Assembly (NCBI RefSeq): GCF_902148855.1
Contig: NC_043962.1
Coordinates: forward strand, 34,951,004-35,015,003
Direction of reading: 5' to 3'
Length of the DNA: 64,000 nucleotides
Source of the DNA: Sphaeramia orbicularis
Taxonomy: Eukaryota > Chordata > Actinopteri > Kurtiformes > Apogonidae
Positions 25,437-36,899 of this stretch are shown here, piece by piece. Position 1 is the stretch's first letter; each line of letters starts with the position of its first letter. The notes under the pieces were generated by a model. The model made no database searches. It was not told the origin of the DNA and saw only the letters and a program-made list of their open reading frames with translations. The translations under genes were made by a program, and so were the position numbers.

Positions 25437-25781
25437 GTGCGGTCTTTTCTTTACGCACATACCCGTCCGCTGCTTTTACCCGCCCGGGTACTAGGGAGCC
25501 TGAGATGGAAAACGGGATTTGTTGCTGGCCCCAAATGACCAATCAGAAAGCAGAGATGATTCATCAGGGCCCGCCCCCTCCCCTCCCTGATGCTGACACA
25601 GTGGAAGTATTACACAACCTGATCTGATTGGACACATACCAGTGCTCTTTCATAGATATTCAGTACATAAATAACATCATCTATCTTCCTTTCTTTTCAA
25701 TGTTTGGACATAAAACAAATATATCATTTTGGCATTTAGAGCAGACAACAGCTGTATAATATATGTACATATGATGTACCG

Positions 25782-26476
25782 CACAGGTGTCAAACATGTG
25801 GCCCAGGGGCCAAATCCGGCCTGCCAAAGGGTCCAGTTTGGCCCCTGGGATGAATTTATGAAATGCAGCAATTACACTGAAGATATTAACAGTTGAGGAT
25901 GTTAAAATCATTTTAGGTCAATTCAATCTAAAGTGGGTCAGACCAGTAAAATACTATCATAATAACCTGTAAATAATGAAAACTACAATTTTTTCTCTTT
26001 GTTGTTGTGTAAAAAAATTAAAATTACACAAAAATGTTTACATTTACAGACTAGCCTTTTACAAAAAATGTGAATAACCTGAAATTTCTGAATAGCAGTC
26101 TTTGGAATTGTACCAATATTCTGTCTGTTACTAAATGTTTTGTGTATTTGTAGATCCACTGTGATCTGTAAGTTGTGATGCATATGTATAAATTATAAAC
26201 TAAGGCAGAATATTGATAAAATTGCACTTATTTTTTTTTAAAAGAATTTTCAGGTTGTTCATATTTGTTCGTGTTATGTTCAAGTACAGTTCATAGATGA
26301 AAACATTCCTATTATGAAATTAGACTTTTTTCACTCAAAAACATATAAAAATCTTTGGAGTTGACATTATTTATCAGTTTTTATCCTATTATTTATACTA
26401 TTTAACTGGTCAGACCCACTTTAAATCATATTAGGCTGAATGTGGCCCCTGAACTAAAATGAGTTTGACACCCCTG
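25782..26476. mobile_element. hAT-like MITE (GTGTCAAAC family), copy 2, intact flanks
   Basis: Begins CACAGGTGTCAAAC and ends GTTTGACACCCCTG, flanked by a perfect 8-bp duplication ATGTACCG (25774-25781 and 26477-26484). Internal family blocks: GGGCCAAATCCGGCCTGCC, AAAGTGGGTCAGACCAGTAA and, near the right, ACTGGTCAGACCCACTTTAA, so the subterminal parts are inverted too. No transposase. Perfect duplications suggest a comparatively recent insertion. Confidence 0.92.
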
Positions 26477-26484
26477 ATGTACCG

Positions 26485-28250
26485 GATGTGAATGTCTGAT
26501 ACTGAATGTCAATAAAAGAATAAAAAAAAAAAAAAAAACATTATAAATAACACAATCTAAGAGAAAAAAGGATGGAAGATTATAACAGCAGAGGCATATT
26601 AGTTTGTCTCTGCATGTTTTATCTGAGTCAAGTTTACAGTGGTGGCCAAAATTATACTTGTGCCTCTAGAATAAAAGTAGTGAAACTAAACCTGAGTTAC
26701 AATAAAAAAATAAAAAAAAAATTAAAAAAAAAAAGTCAAAAATACTTGTTGGCTGTAGTGTTCAAGATGCAGTCTTTGGATCAAAATAGGAAATTTTGAG
26801 AATTAGGGAAAGAATGCATTTTAATCGAAAGGAAGGTTTGCCTCAGAGGCACCAGATCTACTTCAATATGCTGTCGACACATTACAATACATTAACTTGT
26901 CAGGTTGCTTTTAGTGGAAGATTTATGAATCTATTGTATAAATGTACACAAACCAATGTGTGTATAACACTTTATCATATACATTGAAAACATCAGCTAT
27001 TCAGCATTTTGGATTGTTGGTGGCTCCACTCATTCCCACCTCTCTTATACTAAAGTGATAAGCACTAATCACATATTTTGCAAATACTTTCCAAAGAAAA
27101 TATAGTGATATTATGTTGTGTCTGTGGCATTTTTAAGACCTTTGCATGTCAGCTTTAAGGATTATTTATCAGTTTAACAGATCATTAATGCATTAATTGA
27201 GGACAAAAAAATTTAACCTTTCAAGGATATGATGTCTGTGTAGGTTCTCATTTGCCCAGGTCATTGTTCTTCATGGTAGTTCTTCTCAGTTCAACTGGAC
27301 TAGTTTAGCTCTTTTGAAAAAATTTTGTCTCATCCAAGAGACTTTCTGGGTCAAGGATATGCAGACATCCTGTATATAGATGACAAGTTTATAAATTGTA
27401 AATTGTGTAAAGAGGTCATCCTCTTTTGGGATGGCAAAATGTCGGTAAATGTGTCTCTTTTTCAACAGAAATGTATATTATATAACTCACTGGCTGTACA
27501 AATACACAGAATTTTTTTTGCACTGTTTAAACATTTTATATCAGGAAGGCAGCAGATGTCACGCTTTTAATTAAAAACAGATTTCACAAAATGGCCAATA
27601 AAGTTAATGAAATTGTATTCTTATTCCAAAGAATGAAATTATTTCTATTAAAAGGCTTGAATGAATTCTTGAGTTAATGATAACATTTTTGAGAAAAATG
27701 GTGCCTTAATTACACTTTTTTTGTTTGTTTTAGATATTTGGCAAATCTGTCAAATGAAGTCAAATTATGTCATCAGTATGCTTTCCTCTTGAAAACAAGA
27801 GATTTTCTTCATTTTTGTTATGTATAGGTTTTTTCAGTTCGCATTTTGACAACAAAGTGTTCATACAAAATTATAGGAATAAAATATGTCATCAATCTAC
27901 ATATGAATACGTTGCGGTTATTCTCAGTTTGTGTTTAACACCAAGAAATGTCCAAGAATTTTACTTTTATATACTTATATGCACAATACAGTGAGAGCAG
28001 ACCCAAAAATTACAATATATATTTTTTACATGAAAACCTAAGTGCATGACCTGAGCATCAGCCCTGCAGCCCCATGTCTCTAAACAGGATATGTTCACTG
28101 ATATGCTGCATTCACTGTCTCCGTGTTCAGTATGTTCTTAGGGTCACACAAATCCTAAAATATCTATGTTAAGTGTAATTTAAGAAAAAATATCCCGTAC
28201 CAAATACAAAACATATGATAAATCTAACTTGCGTTAAATGTTTTGACAGA
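26485..28250. other. Intergenic stretch between scamp5 and parp16
   Basis: AT-rich, with A-tracts at 26521-26538 and 26701-26733. No exon, RNA gene or element with clear ends was recognised. Confidence 0.5.
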
Positions 28251-28256
28251 TTTTCA

Positions 28257-28423
28257 CCTTCATTTGGTATTAGCTCCTTGTTCCGATAATCATTGAACGC
28301 CTCGGGATCTAAAGCTAACATTAGCTCTTCCTGCAGTGCTATGAGTTGAGCTACACTGAAGGTAACGACAGATAAGGTTTTAAAAGCATAGTGTAAATAG
28401 GGTGAGGTATTTCGAGGTGGCAT
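28257..28423 (-). CDS. Unrecognised candidate coding exon, divergent from parp16
   Basis: On the minus strand an ATG opens a frame starting MPPRNTSPYLHYAFKTLSVV, continuing with a LIALQEELMLALDPEAFNDY segment. It reaches a plausible donor AAG|GTGAAA at 28257/28256. I do not recognise the protein, and no downstream exon was found between here and scamp5. It may be the first exon of a small gene sharing a promoter region with parp16, or a chance frame. The composition looks protein-like, which is the only support. Confidence 0.25.
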
Positions 28424-28439
28424 GGGGCTGTACTTCAAA

Positions 28440-28660
28440 TAAAATAAAGGCCCTATAATAGTCTTAATCTGTGTTTTGTTGCCCGTGTCGGTGGTTATGT
28501 TAGCAGCTGTTTACTTGTAGCATAGCTAATGTTAGCTAGTTAAGTTAACGTAACCCAAATATGAAGAACTAAGCTAGTAGGTAGCTAGCCTGTTCGGCGT
28601 TGTAGGTGCGGAAAAATAAAGTGTACGGGGCTTTTATACGGGGAGACATGTAGTGTGTCT
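28440..28660. promoter_or_regulatory. Candidate parp16 upstream promoter region
   Basis: This stretch is GC/CpG-richer than its flanks and carries repeated GCTAATGTTAGCTAG-type motifs, also seen near the other promoters of the window. The parp16 ATG exon begins at a splice acceptor (29657-29659), so a non-coding first exon must lie upstream; this is the most likely place. No exact start can be given. Confidence 0.35.
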
Positions 28661-29667
28661 GTAACCTTTCAGTCACTTTAAGTGCTGATGAAAATGGTTT
28701 AAGTGTCTAATTTGTAAGCTATAAGATGTAACTTGGTGCTAAATTGTTGTATGAGCTAAACCAGTTAATTCTGATGACTTCCTGTGTTCAGCTTTCACTA
28801 ATTCAAAGTAGGGTTAGATGTTTTGACAAAGTTTGCGACCCTGTCAGATCGTACCCACGCATTTACATCAGGGAAGAACCAGAAGATGCCAGAATAAGCA
28901 TCCATTATATTACATCACATATATGATACAATATAAGATAACTAGAGCCAGAAGGTTAATCTACTTTCTACTACATGATAAGTCAATAGAATGAAAATGA
29001 AAGTGACAGTTAATGTCACCATTGAGGTTTTTTTTTTTTTTTTTTTGCAAGGAAAACTACTTCACATTTCAGATTAGAGGATTTGCTTGAACATTTCAGG
29101 GTGAGCCACTAGAATTGTCATAGACATTTTTAATTCCTTTCTAACAACTTACCTCTTTTCTAAGTGCATTCACTGTATGACTGGGTGATATATGTTTTGT
29201 GATGTTAGAAATGTATATAGTTCCATATTATGCTCCAATATTTGGTCATCAGGACATGATACAAAAGCAACATTTTTCATCAATTGGACAACACTTTGAA
29301 TTTCACAGATATACAGGCAGAAAATGTGCATGAAGTCAACCCAAATGCACATGAAGGTCAGTGAATGTGACACAATTTGATCAGAAAATGTTTTCACATA
29401 AGTATCAATCAAAATAAGATAACATTAGTATTTTAAAGTGTATTCTTGATTGAATTTAAAGAGCAATCATCGTGTCATGATATATACTGTTACAGTCACA
29501 TAAAGCTACATATGCAATGAAAAAAGATGTTGGTATTGTTGATATTGCCCACCCATTATTCACGTTTGCCCTCAGAAACGTTACTAAATGTAAGTTGTTA
29601 AGACCTCACTTAGTTTTTGGCTATTCTCTCTTATGCTATCTTATCACCTCCACCTGCAGTGCTGGGA

Positions 29668-32600
29668 ATGCAGCCACCGCTCCCAGCTGAAGCCGTCAGA
29701 GAGCTGGTGTGCTCCTGCCTGCACAGGGACCCAGTGGCTGCAGACCTCCGCTGCAGCCTCTTTGTTGCAGCTGCACAAAACTACAAGAAAGACTCTTTGC
29801 TCAGACCGTTCCCCCCTCGATACATAAGTGGTGACAATAAGGACTTTGAGGAGCTGGTGAGGCAATTTCCTTTAGAAATAAAGGATGCATATGAACCATA
29901 TAAGAACAGTGTTACAGTAACACAACAAACATACACTTGGTGGCAGTAATGTGCTGGAAACAGTTAATGATGCCTTGGTTACAGATGAGGAGGAAACTGG
30001 CCCAGTAAAAATATAGTTTCATCAGTCATGCTTGTATTCACTTATTACATAGTGTACTATGATTTTACAATGTAGTTAACAAAACCTAATCAAGTTTTAG
30101 GTGTATGTTTTTGTTTATTATCCAGTTAAACTGTATTTCAGGACTTGCTTTGTGTTGTCTTGTGTTTGGGTCAAATAATGTCTCACATGAAGCAGATATT
30201 ACTTTTGTTTTCTTTGTGTTATCTAGTTGGGTGATGTCAAATCTCTGCCTGGTGTAAGAGAGCTGGTGAGGTTACGACCTGGAGAAGGAGATCATCATCT
30301 GGCTCTTGCACACTGGATTCTCTCCTCAAAGAGCTTTGCTGTCAAGACGTTACAGAAAGAAGAGGTACATCACCATGAGCACCGCCCTAGAAATCACATT
30401 ATCTTTATCAACTTACTGTTTTGCTCACACTGTGTTTCTTTGACCTCTCTCAGTACGCCAAGCTGTGTAAGCTGACTGAAAATGAAGGGGTTTCTGCACC
30501 TGTGCCAGACTTCCTCTTTGAGCTTGAGTACTGTGACCAGATGAATGCCAGGTTTGAGAAGACCAGGGCTGGCAGAGACCTCTTCTATGCATTCCACGGG
30601 AGCCGCCTGGAAAACTTTCACTCTATCATTCACAACGGCTTGCACTGTCACCTTAATAAGGTTGGTGCAGATAGGACTGAATGATATGCAAAAAAATCTT
30701 ATTATGATTTCTTTGACAGATATTGTGATGTTTTACAATTGATGTGTAAATGATCATTTTTGTCTGGAGCATATGATTTATAGGCTGGGGTGTCTCTGTA
30801 GCAACACAATGCTTCATTACCTCCGCCAAGGACGTTATGTTTTTGCCGGCATTGGTTTGTTTGTTTGGCTGTCCGTGTGCAAGATAACTCAAAAAGTTAT
30901 GGATGAATTTGGATGAAAATTTCAGGAAATGTTGATATTCGCATAAGGAATAAATGAGTAAATTTTGGTAGTGATGGGGGGGGGGGGGGGGGGGCACTGA
31001 TCTGCCTTGGCAGAGGTCTGCGCTCTATGAGTGCTTTTCTAGTTTGTAATAGTATGATGGTACCAGAATTGCAGCTTGATCATATTGTGATTTTAATCAA
31101 GTCTTGACTACCAAAAACAGGCTGTTGCATCATGCTAAATTGGCCCTCATGCTGGCTTCAGGCTACAGAATATAAGATTGGTTCTGGTGCTCTCTGGGAG
31201 ATGTTGGGCATAAGATGCAACAAAAAGTATTTTAATCTCATGTAGTGTGTTATAGTAACAACTGATGCTACATCAGGGATGTCTCAGTTCATCCCATCAG
31301 AATGGCTGACCTGTGTCTGTATATTAGATGTTTTTTGGACATCCATGATGGGTCATGTCACTTGTGTTTTGTTGACTTATAGGAACCCTAAGCATTCTAC
31401 CATCCTGTAAAGTGATTAAAGTAAAGTTATTTTTAAATTCCCGTCAAATAATTCACAACCTGTGTTGTCCTCTTCAGACAACATTGTTTGTTTACATTCT
31501 TGTTCCTGGAAGTGGGCTACAATCACCTCCTTCCTGAGGCATTGTGTTTGTTATAATAGATGGGAAGTAGCACATACTTGGTCATGGCTAGAATATAAAA
31601 CTGAACAATCATCTCATTTAACACAGTGACCATTATAAGGCATTGCAAGGCTTTATAGACCTGTATTAGCATTGATATTATTATGAGAGTCTGCTCAGTG
31701 TAAAGAGGATGACGATTTTACTGTTTTCTAAAAGACTGAAATAATAATGAGAAGTATTTGAATGTGTCCAATATTGTGCACAGAACTCTGTGTTTGGAGA
31801 GGGGACCTACCTCACCAGTGACCTCAGCATGGCTGTCCTTTACAGCCCCCACAGCAGCGGCTGGAAAGAAAGTCTTCTGGGTCCACTGCTCAGCTGTGTT
31901 GCCTTGTGTGAAGTCATCGACCATCCAGATGTGAAGTGCCAAGTGAAGAAGAAAGGTTTGTTACCACATGACTCAGAAAAAAAACAACTATGATAACTGT
32001 TAAGGCAGAGTTTTCTAAACTGTTTTGTACCATTTCAGACTCTGAAATTGTTGATCGTCAGCGCTCCAGGGCAAAGAACAGTGAAGGAGGTGATGTACCA
32101 CAGAAATACTTTGTTGTCACCAACAACCAGCTTTTGCGAGTGAAGTACCTGCTTGTTTACTCTCAGAGGAGGCACCTGTCCAGGTAAGAGTTTCCTGATT
32201 CACAACATACATTTTTGTTGCAAAGGACACAAACACATTCATGAGCTCTTCAACACATAACAATCCAAGGTTATAAAAGGAAAGTTTTTTGGGCTAAAAT
32301 CTACATGCAGGTTCCAGTGTATATGCATATTTAGTTGTAATAAATAGCAAGGCTGATATAATTTAGATTAATCATAAAATTTAATTAGAAAATATCTTCT
32401 GCATTGATACATTTTGGTAACTATGCTCTTTTAAATACCATTGGACACTTTCTAGTTTTATTAGATGAAATACTGTTGAGAAGTTTCAGGTATTAGGATT
32501 AGGAGAGTGACACGCCCCTGGTCATTAATACTCTTACATTCATATTCTCAGGGTTAACATAGAGAGACATGAAGACATGATGTTCTGGCTAAAAGAATGT

Positions 32601-32871
32601 TTATTTGGTGTTTCTCAGACAAGTTATGTAGTAGTCATTCATCTTGTTTTTCTCGTAGGTTGATCAGTTTTAGTTGGTTGTTGCAGTAGGGCGCTCTGCT
32701 ACATAAAACATAATGATTTCGTTTGTCTTTACCAGAAATTCCCGCAGCAGCTCCTGGCTGCTCAGACACCATTTTGCAATCATGATGAGTCTTTACCTTT
32801 TGCTGCTCATACTGATCGGTGCCTTCAACTCCACCTCCTTCATATCATTTTGGAACAAACTCTTCAGGTGA
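29668..32871 (+). CDS. parp16: Mono-ADP-ribosyltransferase PARP16, six coding exons
   Basis: Transfers single ADP-ribose units from NAD+ to protein. In mammals it is a tail-anchored ER and nuclear-envelope enzyme acting on PERK and IRE1 in the unfolded-protein response. Exons: 29668-29856, 30227-30364, 30454-30660, 31784-31955, 32039-32183, 32736-32871, giving 328 residues (human 322-323). Sequence shows [20 protein letters not shown] and PDFLFELEY in the helical N-terminal part. The catalytic H-Y-Y triad is His157 in [19 protein letters not shown], Tyr187 in GEGTYLTSD and Tyr259 in [18 protein letters not shown]. These align with human His152, Tyr182 and Tyr254, recalled from the family. Exon 6 encodes a hydrophobic stretch ([14 protein letters not shown]) as the C-terminal anchor. 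The ATG is 8 bases inside its exon, which starts at acceptor CCTGCAG. Confidence 0.97.
30818..31045. repeat. Dispersed fish repeat in parp16 intron 3
   Basis: Starts ACCTCCGCCAAGGACGTTAT and ends near CTTGGCAGAGGTCTGCGCTC, with the internal block AACTCAAAAAGTTATGGATG and an 18-base G run at 30977-30994. The ends ACCTCCGCCAAGG and CCTTGGCAGAGGT are near-inverse. This is a repeat widely met in teleost genomes; I leave its class open. Confidence 0.7.
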
Positions 32872-33444
32872 CAAGACAACAGGGCAGACAACCTGGATGT
32901 TATTCATCAGTGCCTTCCTGATCAGACCGACTGGAGGCCTGAGTAGAGATGTTTTATGCACCTTTATACTGTTTCTCTTTACTGTTGTTCCTTTATTTGT
33001 ACAAATCGTTATGATTACTGTTATTTCAACATAACATATCTTCTCAGATAGTCACCGTTGGGATCCTGTTGTCTCTTAATTTCAGTGAAATGTGTAATAA
33101 GACTACATGGCATCAGAAGAATATCTTGCAATGTTTCAGCTGTAACCTGTACAGTTTAGTAAACATCCAGTTTTGTAGATGAACTTCGCTGTTGCGTGGT
33201 GTCAGTCCTGTAAGGACAAAGTTTTATTAGCCAAAGGAGGAAAGAGAATATGATTTTAATTGAAATGATTTGTCAGTGAGGTTGAGATGTCTTTATTTTG
33301 TCAAGTCTGGACCATCTCCAGCTCATTAACTCTGAAACTTTTACAGTCGTTCTGGAAATGTCCATGAATTTAACATATACTTTTATGTCTCTAAAGGAAG
33401 TGATGGATATTCTCTTAAAGCCACAGGGTCTTATTTTTTTGACT

Positions 33445-33510
33445 AATAAAATGAAAACGTTGTTGGCTGTTGGTGGTTTAAGGGATACTGTGAGGTTAGT
33501 TTGTAATAAA
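33445..33510 (+). terminator. parp16: parp16 polyadenylation signals
   Basis: Two canonical AATAAA hexamers at 33445-33450 and 33505-33510 lie about 580-640 bp after the parp16 stop. Either could end the transcript. Confidence 0.5.
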
Positions 33511-34711
33511 ACTGACAAAATGTATAGTCTGTTTTGATTTGTTTTTTTTTTTCAGATATAGAGATTCTGATCAGAAAGGTCACTCCATTATGATCTCATG
33601 TACTTTTCTATTGTTCATGTGTTTTGTGTGGTTCAGATGTATTCAAACTTTAACATGGGTTGCACATTTATTACAGCTGGCATGCAGACAGGCCTTTGTT
33701 TTTATCAGTAAAAAAAGAGAGACGGATATATGGGATTGATAACAGAGGCGGCCTGCTTTGGTGACAGATCCTGTCATCCTAATACATACCCGATATGTTT
33801 ATCAGCAGTTTGACTGAGAAAATGCACAAGTGGAGGAGAATTTGCTGATTTTATTTTAGATTGTTAAAGCGAATTTTAACATTCTTATTATTATTATCAT
33901 TATTATTATCTTTAAACAGAAACAAAAGTGTAAAGATTTTAAATTTGTTAAATTAAACACTAGATCAATCATTGGTGCATTGATAATTTCTTAGTAGATT
34001 ACCTATTTTTTCCCCATTCTAGCTCTTGCTTTAAAATAAACTCATCTTCTCTTTGGGATTAAACACCAGATATTTATGTACCACAGGACTTCAGTGATTA
34101 AATTCACCACTCAGTGACAAGAGGAGATGAAAGAAAAAGCAGGCCTTTGTTTTCGTATAAAAAACTGGCTCCATCTTGCGAAATCCCCCAGATAAACTGC
34201 TTCTTAGTCAGAAACGGCCCACATTTGAAGGACACAGTACAAACTGTCTATTGTTGGTCCTACACTTTATTCCCTTTCTGCACAAGCTTCATTATTGCTG
34301 CCTCATAAAGTGTCTGTTATTCAATAACCATCAACTGACAGAGGGGCAGTGATGGCAGAGGGGAGTCAGATACTTATTCCTCCTGTTAACCAGAAAACTC
34401 CCATGATGGAAGCAAAAACCGCCAAAAATGACAGGAATACAATGATTCAAGAGTAGAATTCATCAACATGATGTTCATGTGTGGTATTTTTGAATCATAT
34501 CTACTTATTGCATTGCAGACGTGTCTCAGTCATGATTTAATGTATATCATAGAAGCAGGTCTATCACAGTTACCATTATAATAGCACTGGTCTATAATTT
34601 GTATTAAAAATGATCTGGCTCAGATTTAATGTGCTAAATATTACATACTTTAATAAGGTGAATTGCAAAATGACAAAAGTGCTGTTTAGCTGATGTTTTC
34701 AATGCATATGA

Positions 34712-34990
34712 ATAGAACAGAATAGAACTTTATTGTCACAGGAACAATGAATATCAGTTTAGCAGCTCAGTTCAATTTAGCAGCAAAACACTTAGTGCAA
34801 AGAGACTGTCTAAGAAACAATAAAACAATAAAAAATATCACACAGAGTATTAAGGAAAAGTAGGACTGTGCAAAGGCTGCAGAATAAAATATTAATACAT
34901 GTGTGCTACTAAAGGACTAATAGAACTTCTGAAATGAACAAAATATACAAAAAGAATATGCAAAAGATAACTATACTGCAGATGAGAGGT
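34712..34990. repeat. LINE-tail-like repeat inserted in R2
   Basis: Begins AATAGAACAGAATAGAACTT followed by TATTGTCACAGGAACAATGA, a sequence common at 3' ends of fish LINE-derived repeats, then GCAGCAAAACACTTAGTGCA. It splits repeat R2. Family not assigned. Confidence 0.5.
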
Positions 34991-35020
34991 ACTCAGAAGT
35001 ACCTCAGAAGTCATAAAGTG

Positions 35021-35024
<4 letters not shown>

Positions 35025-35068
<44 letters not shown>
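35025..35068. repeat. (CA)n/(TA)n microsatellite
   Basis: CA array followed by a short TA run. Confidence 0.95.
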
Positions 35069-35408
35069 AGTTTATGTACATTTATACAATAAATGTATAA
35101 ATCCTCCACCAGAAATAACCAGTAAAGTGAATATTTTAATGTGCAGACAGTGTTTTGAAGTAGATCTGGTAGCTCTGAGACAAACATTCCTTAAGAGTAA
35201 ATCCATTCCATGATTAATTCTCATAATTTCACATTTTGACTCAAGACTGTATCTTGGAAATTAGAGCCAACCTGCATTTTTTGACAAATTTTTTTGTTAT
35301 TAGTGGCTCAAACATGGTAAAATTATACTACTTTTATTTCGGAGGCATTTTACTTGTAGGCCAATGTAATTTAATCTGAAAACAACACTTTCTTGTGATT
35401 TAATAGAC

Positions 35409-35414
35409 TTTATT
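35409..35414 (-). terminator. Polyadenylation signal of the IGFBP-domain gene
   Basis: Reverse complement reads AATAAA, about 110 bp downstream of the stop codon at 35523-35525. Confidence 0.5.
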
Positions 35415-35522
35415 TCACATTGCACATTGTTTACATTGCAAATAACATGTGATTGAAGTGTAAAAATAGCTGCCTTTTTACATTTTGCTACATGAACTTC
35501 TTAACATTTCCTCTGGATTTCC

Positions 35523-36797
35523 TCAATTCAGACAGGCTGGGACCAAACACACCAAATACCCCTCAGAATTGTCCTGCAGAGACAAAAGACACAGCGTTGG
35601 ACTGATGGACGATCACATATAATGGTTTAATTTGTCGGTTTTGGTCTTCCTTTGCTTTTTCTGTAGTCCTACCTGTATATTTTGGTGGCACACAGGATTA
35701 AGAGGCGCTAGAAGACGATTGTGCACACACTTCCCAAAGCGGTGAAGACAGGATGAGTCGGAGGAAGCACAGGTCTGAGAGCATGATGGGGGACTGAGCA
35801 GCAGACAGCTTGAACAGGAGGTGTGTTGGCAGGAGCCCTGGCACGAATTCTTCTCTAGAGACACAAACCTACGCAGAAGAAAAACATAGCTTTCTATCAA
35901 AAATGCAATAAAAGGAGGCATCTAAAACACATCCATTGGAGCATTTTTTACCTGGCAGAGCAGATTTTTGAGGGGTTTGCCTGGCAGTACTCCTTGGTGC
36001 ACTCTGGGTGACAGCTCTCTGGATCCAAAGGTTCAATCACTGTTAAAAAATAAATAAATAAATAAAAATCACTCAACATATTAGATCTTTCAAAGAAATC
36101 TTCCTGTGTAGCGAGTCAATCTGAAAATCTAATCTCGTACTATGTCTGATACTGTATCAATAACAGTGACAACTCTTTTCACCACATAGAGATAAGAGGT
36201 GTCATTATATGTGCAGAAACCTGAATCAAAGGAAGCCTTGACCATACTATCAGTCTCCACAGTCATAAAAACATTTACCACATTGGCTCCGCTCCCACTA
36301 CAAAGACTTACATCAGAGCCTGAACATGGATTTTGGGGTCATTTGATTCACTTTTGGTGATGCAAAATAATGCAGATAAAGCGTCTATTTACCTCTCTGA
36401 TAATAAAACCTACACCACTTTCTCAGTTTTCTTATTTTCCACTAATGTTAAGGATGTGAATGGAGGTCTCACCTGCTTTACAGAGTCCAATTCGCTCTGA
36501 TTTGTCAGCTTCAGAGTCCTGGTAAACACACACTAGTCCCTCATCACACTTTCCCAGGTAATCCCACGTCCCCCCACAGGACTCCCCCTCTGTTTTGGCA
36601 CAAACCGGGCAGCAGCCGCACACTCCTGTTGTGACTCCACCTTTACACTGGAGCTTCAGTGCCTGCCGTGTGGAGCAGTGGATCCGTTCACAGGGGGGGC
36701 AGTGGAGGGCCTGAAGCTGCTGCTGCTGCTGTCGTTGTTGTGTTTCCCCTGACCCCAACACCCCCAGCACCGCAGTCACCAACACAAACATCCACAT
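35523..36797 (-). CDS. Secreted cysteine-rich protein with IGFBP-type N-terminal domain, four exons
   Basis: Exons in transcript order: 36473-36797, 35952-36039, 35673-35868, 35523-35573. All junctions are GT-AG with agreeing phase, giving 219 residues. Start MWMFVLVTAVLGVLGSG is a signal peptide, followed by a glutamine-rich stretch (QQRQQQQQLQ). The IGFBP-type domain follows: CPPCERIHCS, then GVCGCCPVCAKTEGESCGG, a variant of the GCGCCxxC signature, and GKCDEGLVCVYQ. Exons 2-4 add a further cysteine-rich part (CHPECTKEYCQ, CQGSCQHTSCSSC, SCLHRFGKCVHNRL) that I do not recognise. The N-domain resembles CRIM1 and single-IGFBP-domain proteins, but the tail excludes true IGFBPs. It is probably extracellular, with ligand unknown. 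An in-frame ATG at 36914 lies upstream of the TATA box and is not used. Confidence 0.85.
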
Positions 36798-36838
36798 CTT
36801 TCCCCAAGCTATCCTGAGGTGAGAGCACCTGTCAGCTC

Positions 36839-36848
36839 CTTTTATATA
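36839..36848 (-). promoter_or_regulatory. TATA box of the IGFBP-domain gene
   Basis: On the minus strand the sequence reads GGTATATAAAAGG about 45-50 bp before the ATG at 36797. This places the transcription start at about 36812-36818, a short 5' UTR. It argues for tissue-restricted rather than housekeeping expression. Confidence 0.75.
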
Positions 36849-36899
36849 CCCCAGCTCATAGTTTATAACCTCCACCCCCACCAGCAGCCAATGGATGCC

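Larger units (their letters stand above)
34550..35345 (+). repeat. Interspersed repeat R2, copy 1, interrupted
   Basis: Matches the copy at 51290-51710: shared blocks around CAGATTAAATGTGGTAAAT, ACAAAAGTGCTG-TTAG-TGATGTTTT, ACAGTGTTTTGAAGTA, AATTTCACATTTTGAC and TTATTAGTGGCTCAAAC. Between about 34712 and 35130 it is interrupted by another repeat and a CA microsatellite. Unclassified; no ORF. Confidence 0.7.

Noticed and set aside
27240-27350. Sequence resembling a known fish repeat (TTCAACTGGACTAGTTTAGC)
   Set aside because: Too short and without borders to name a family.
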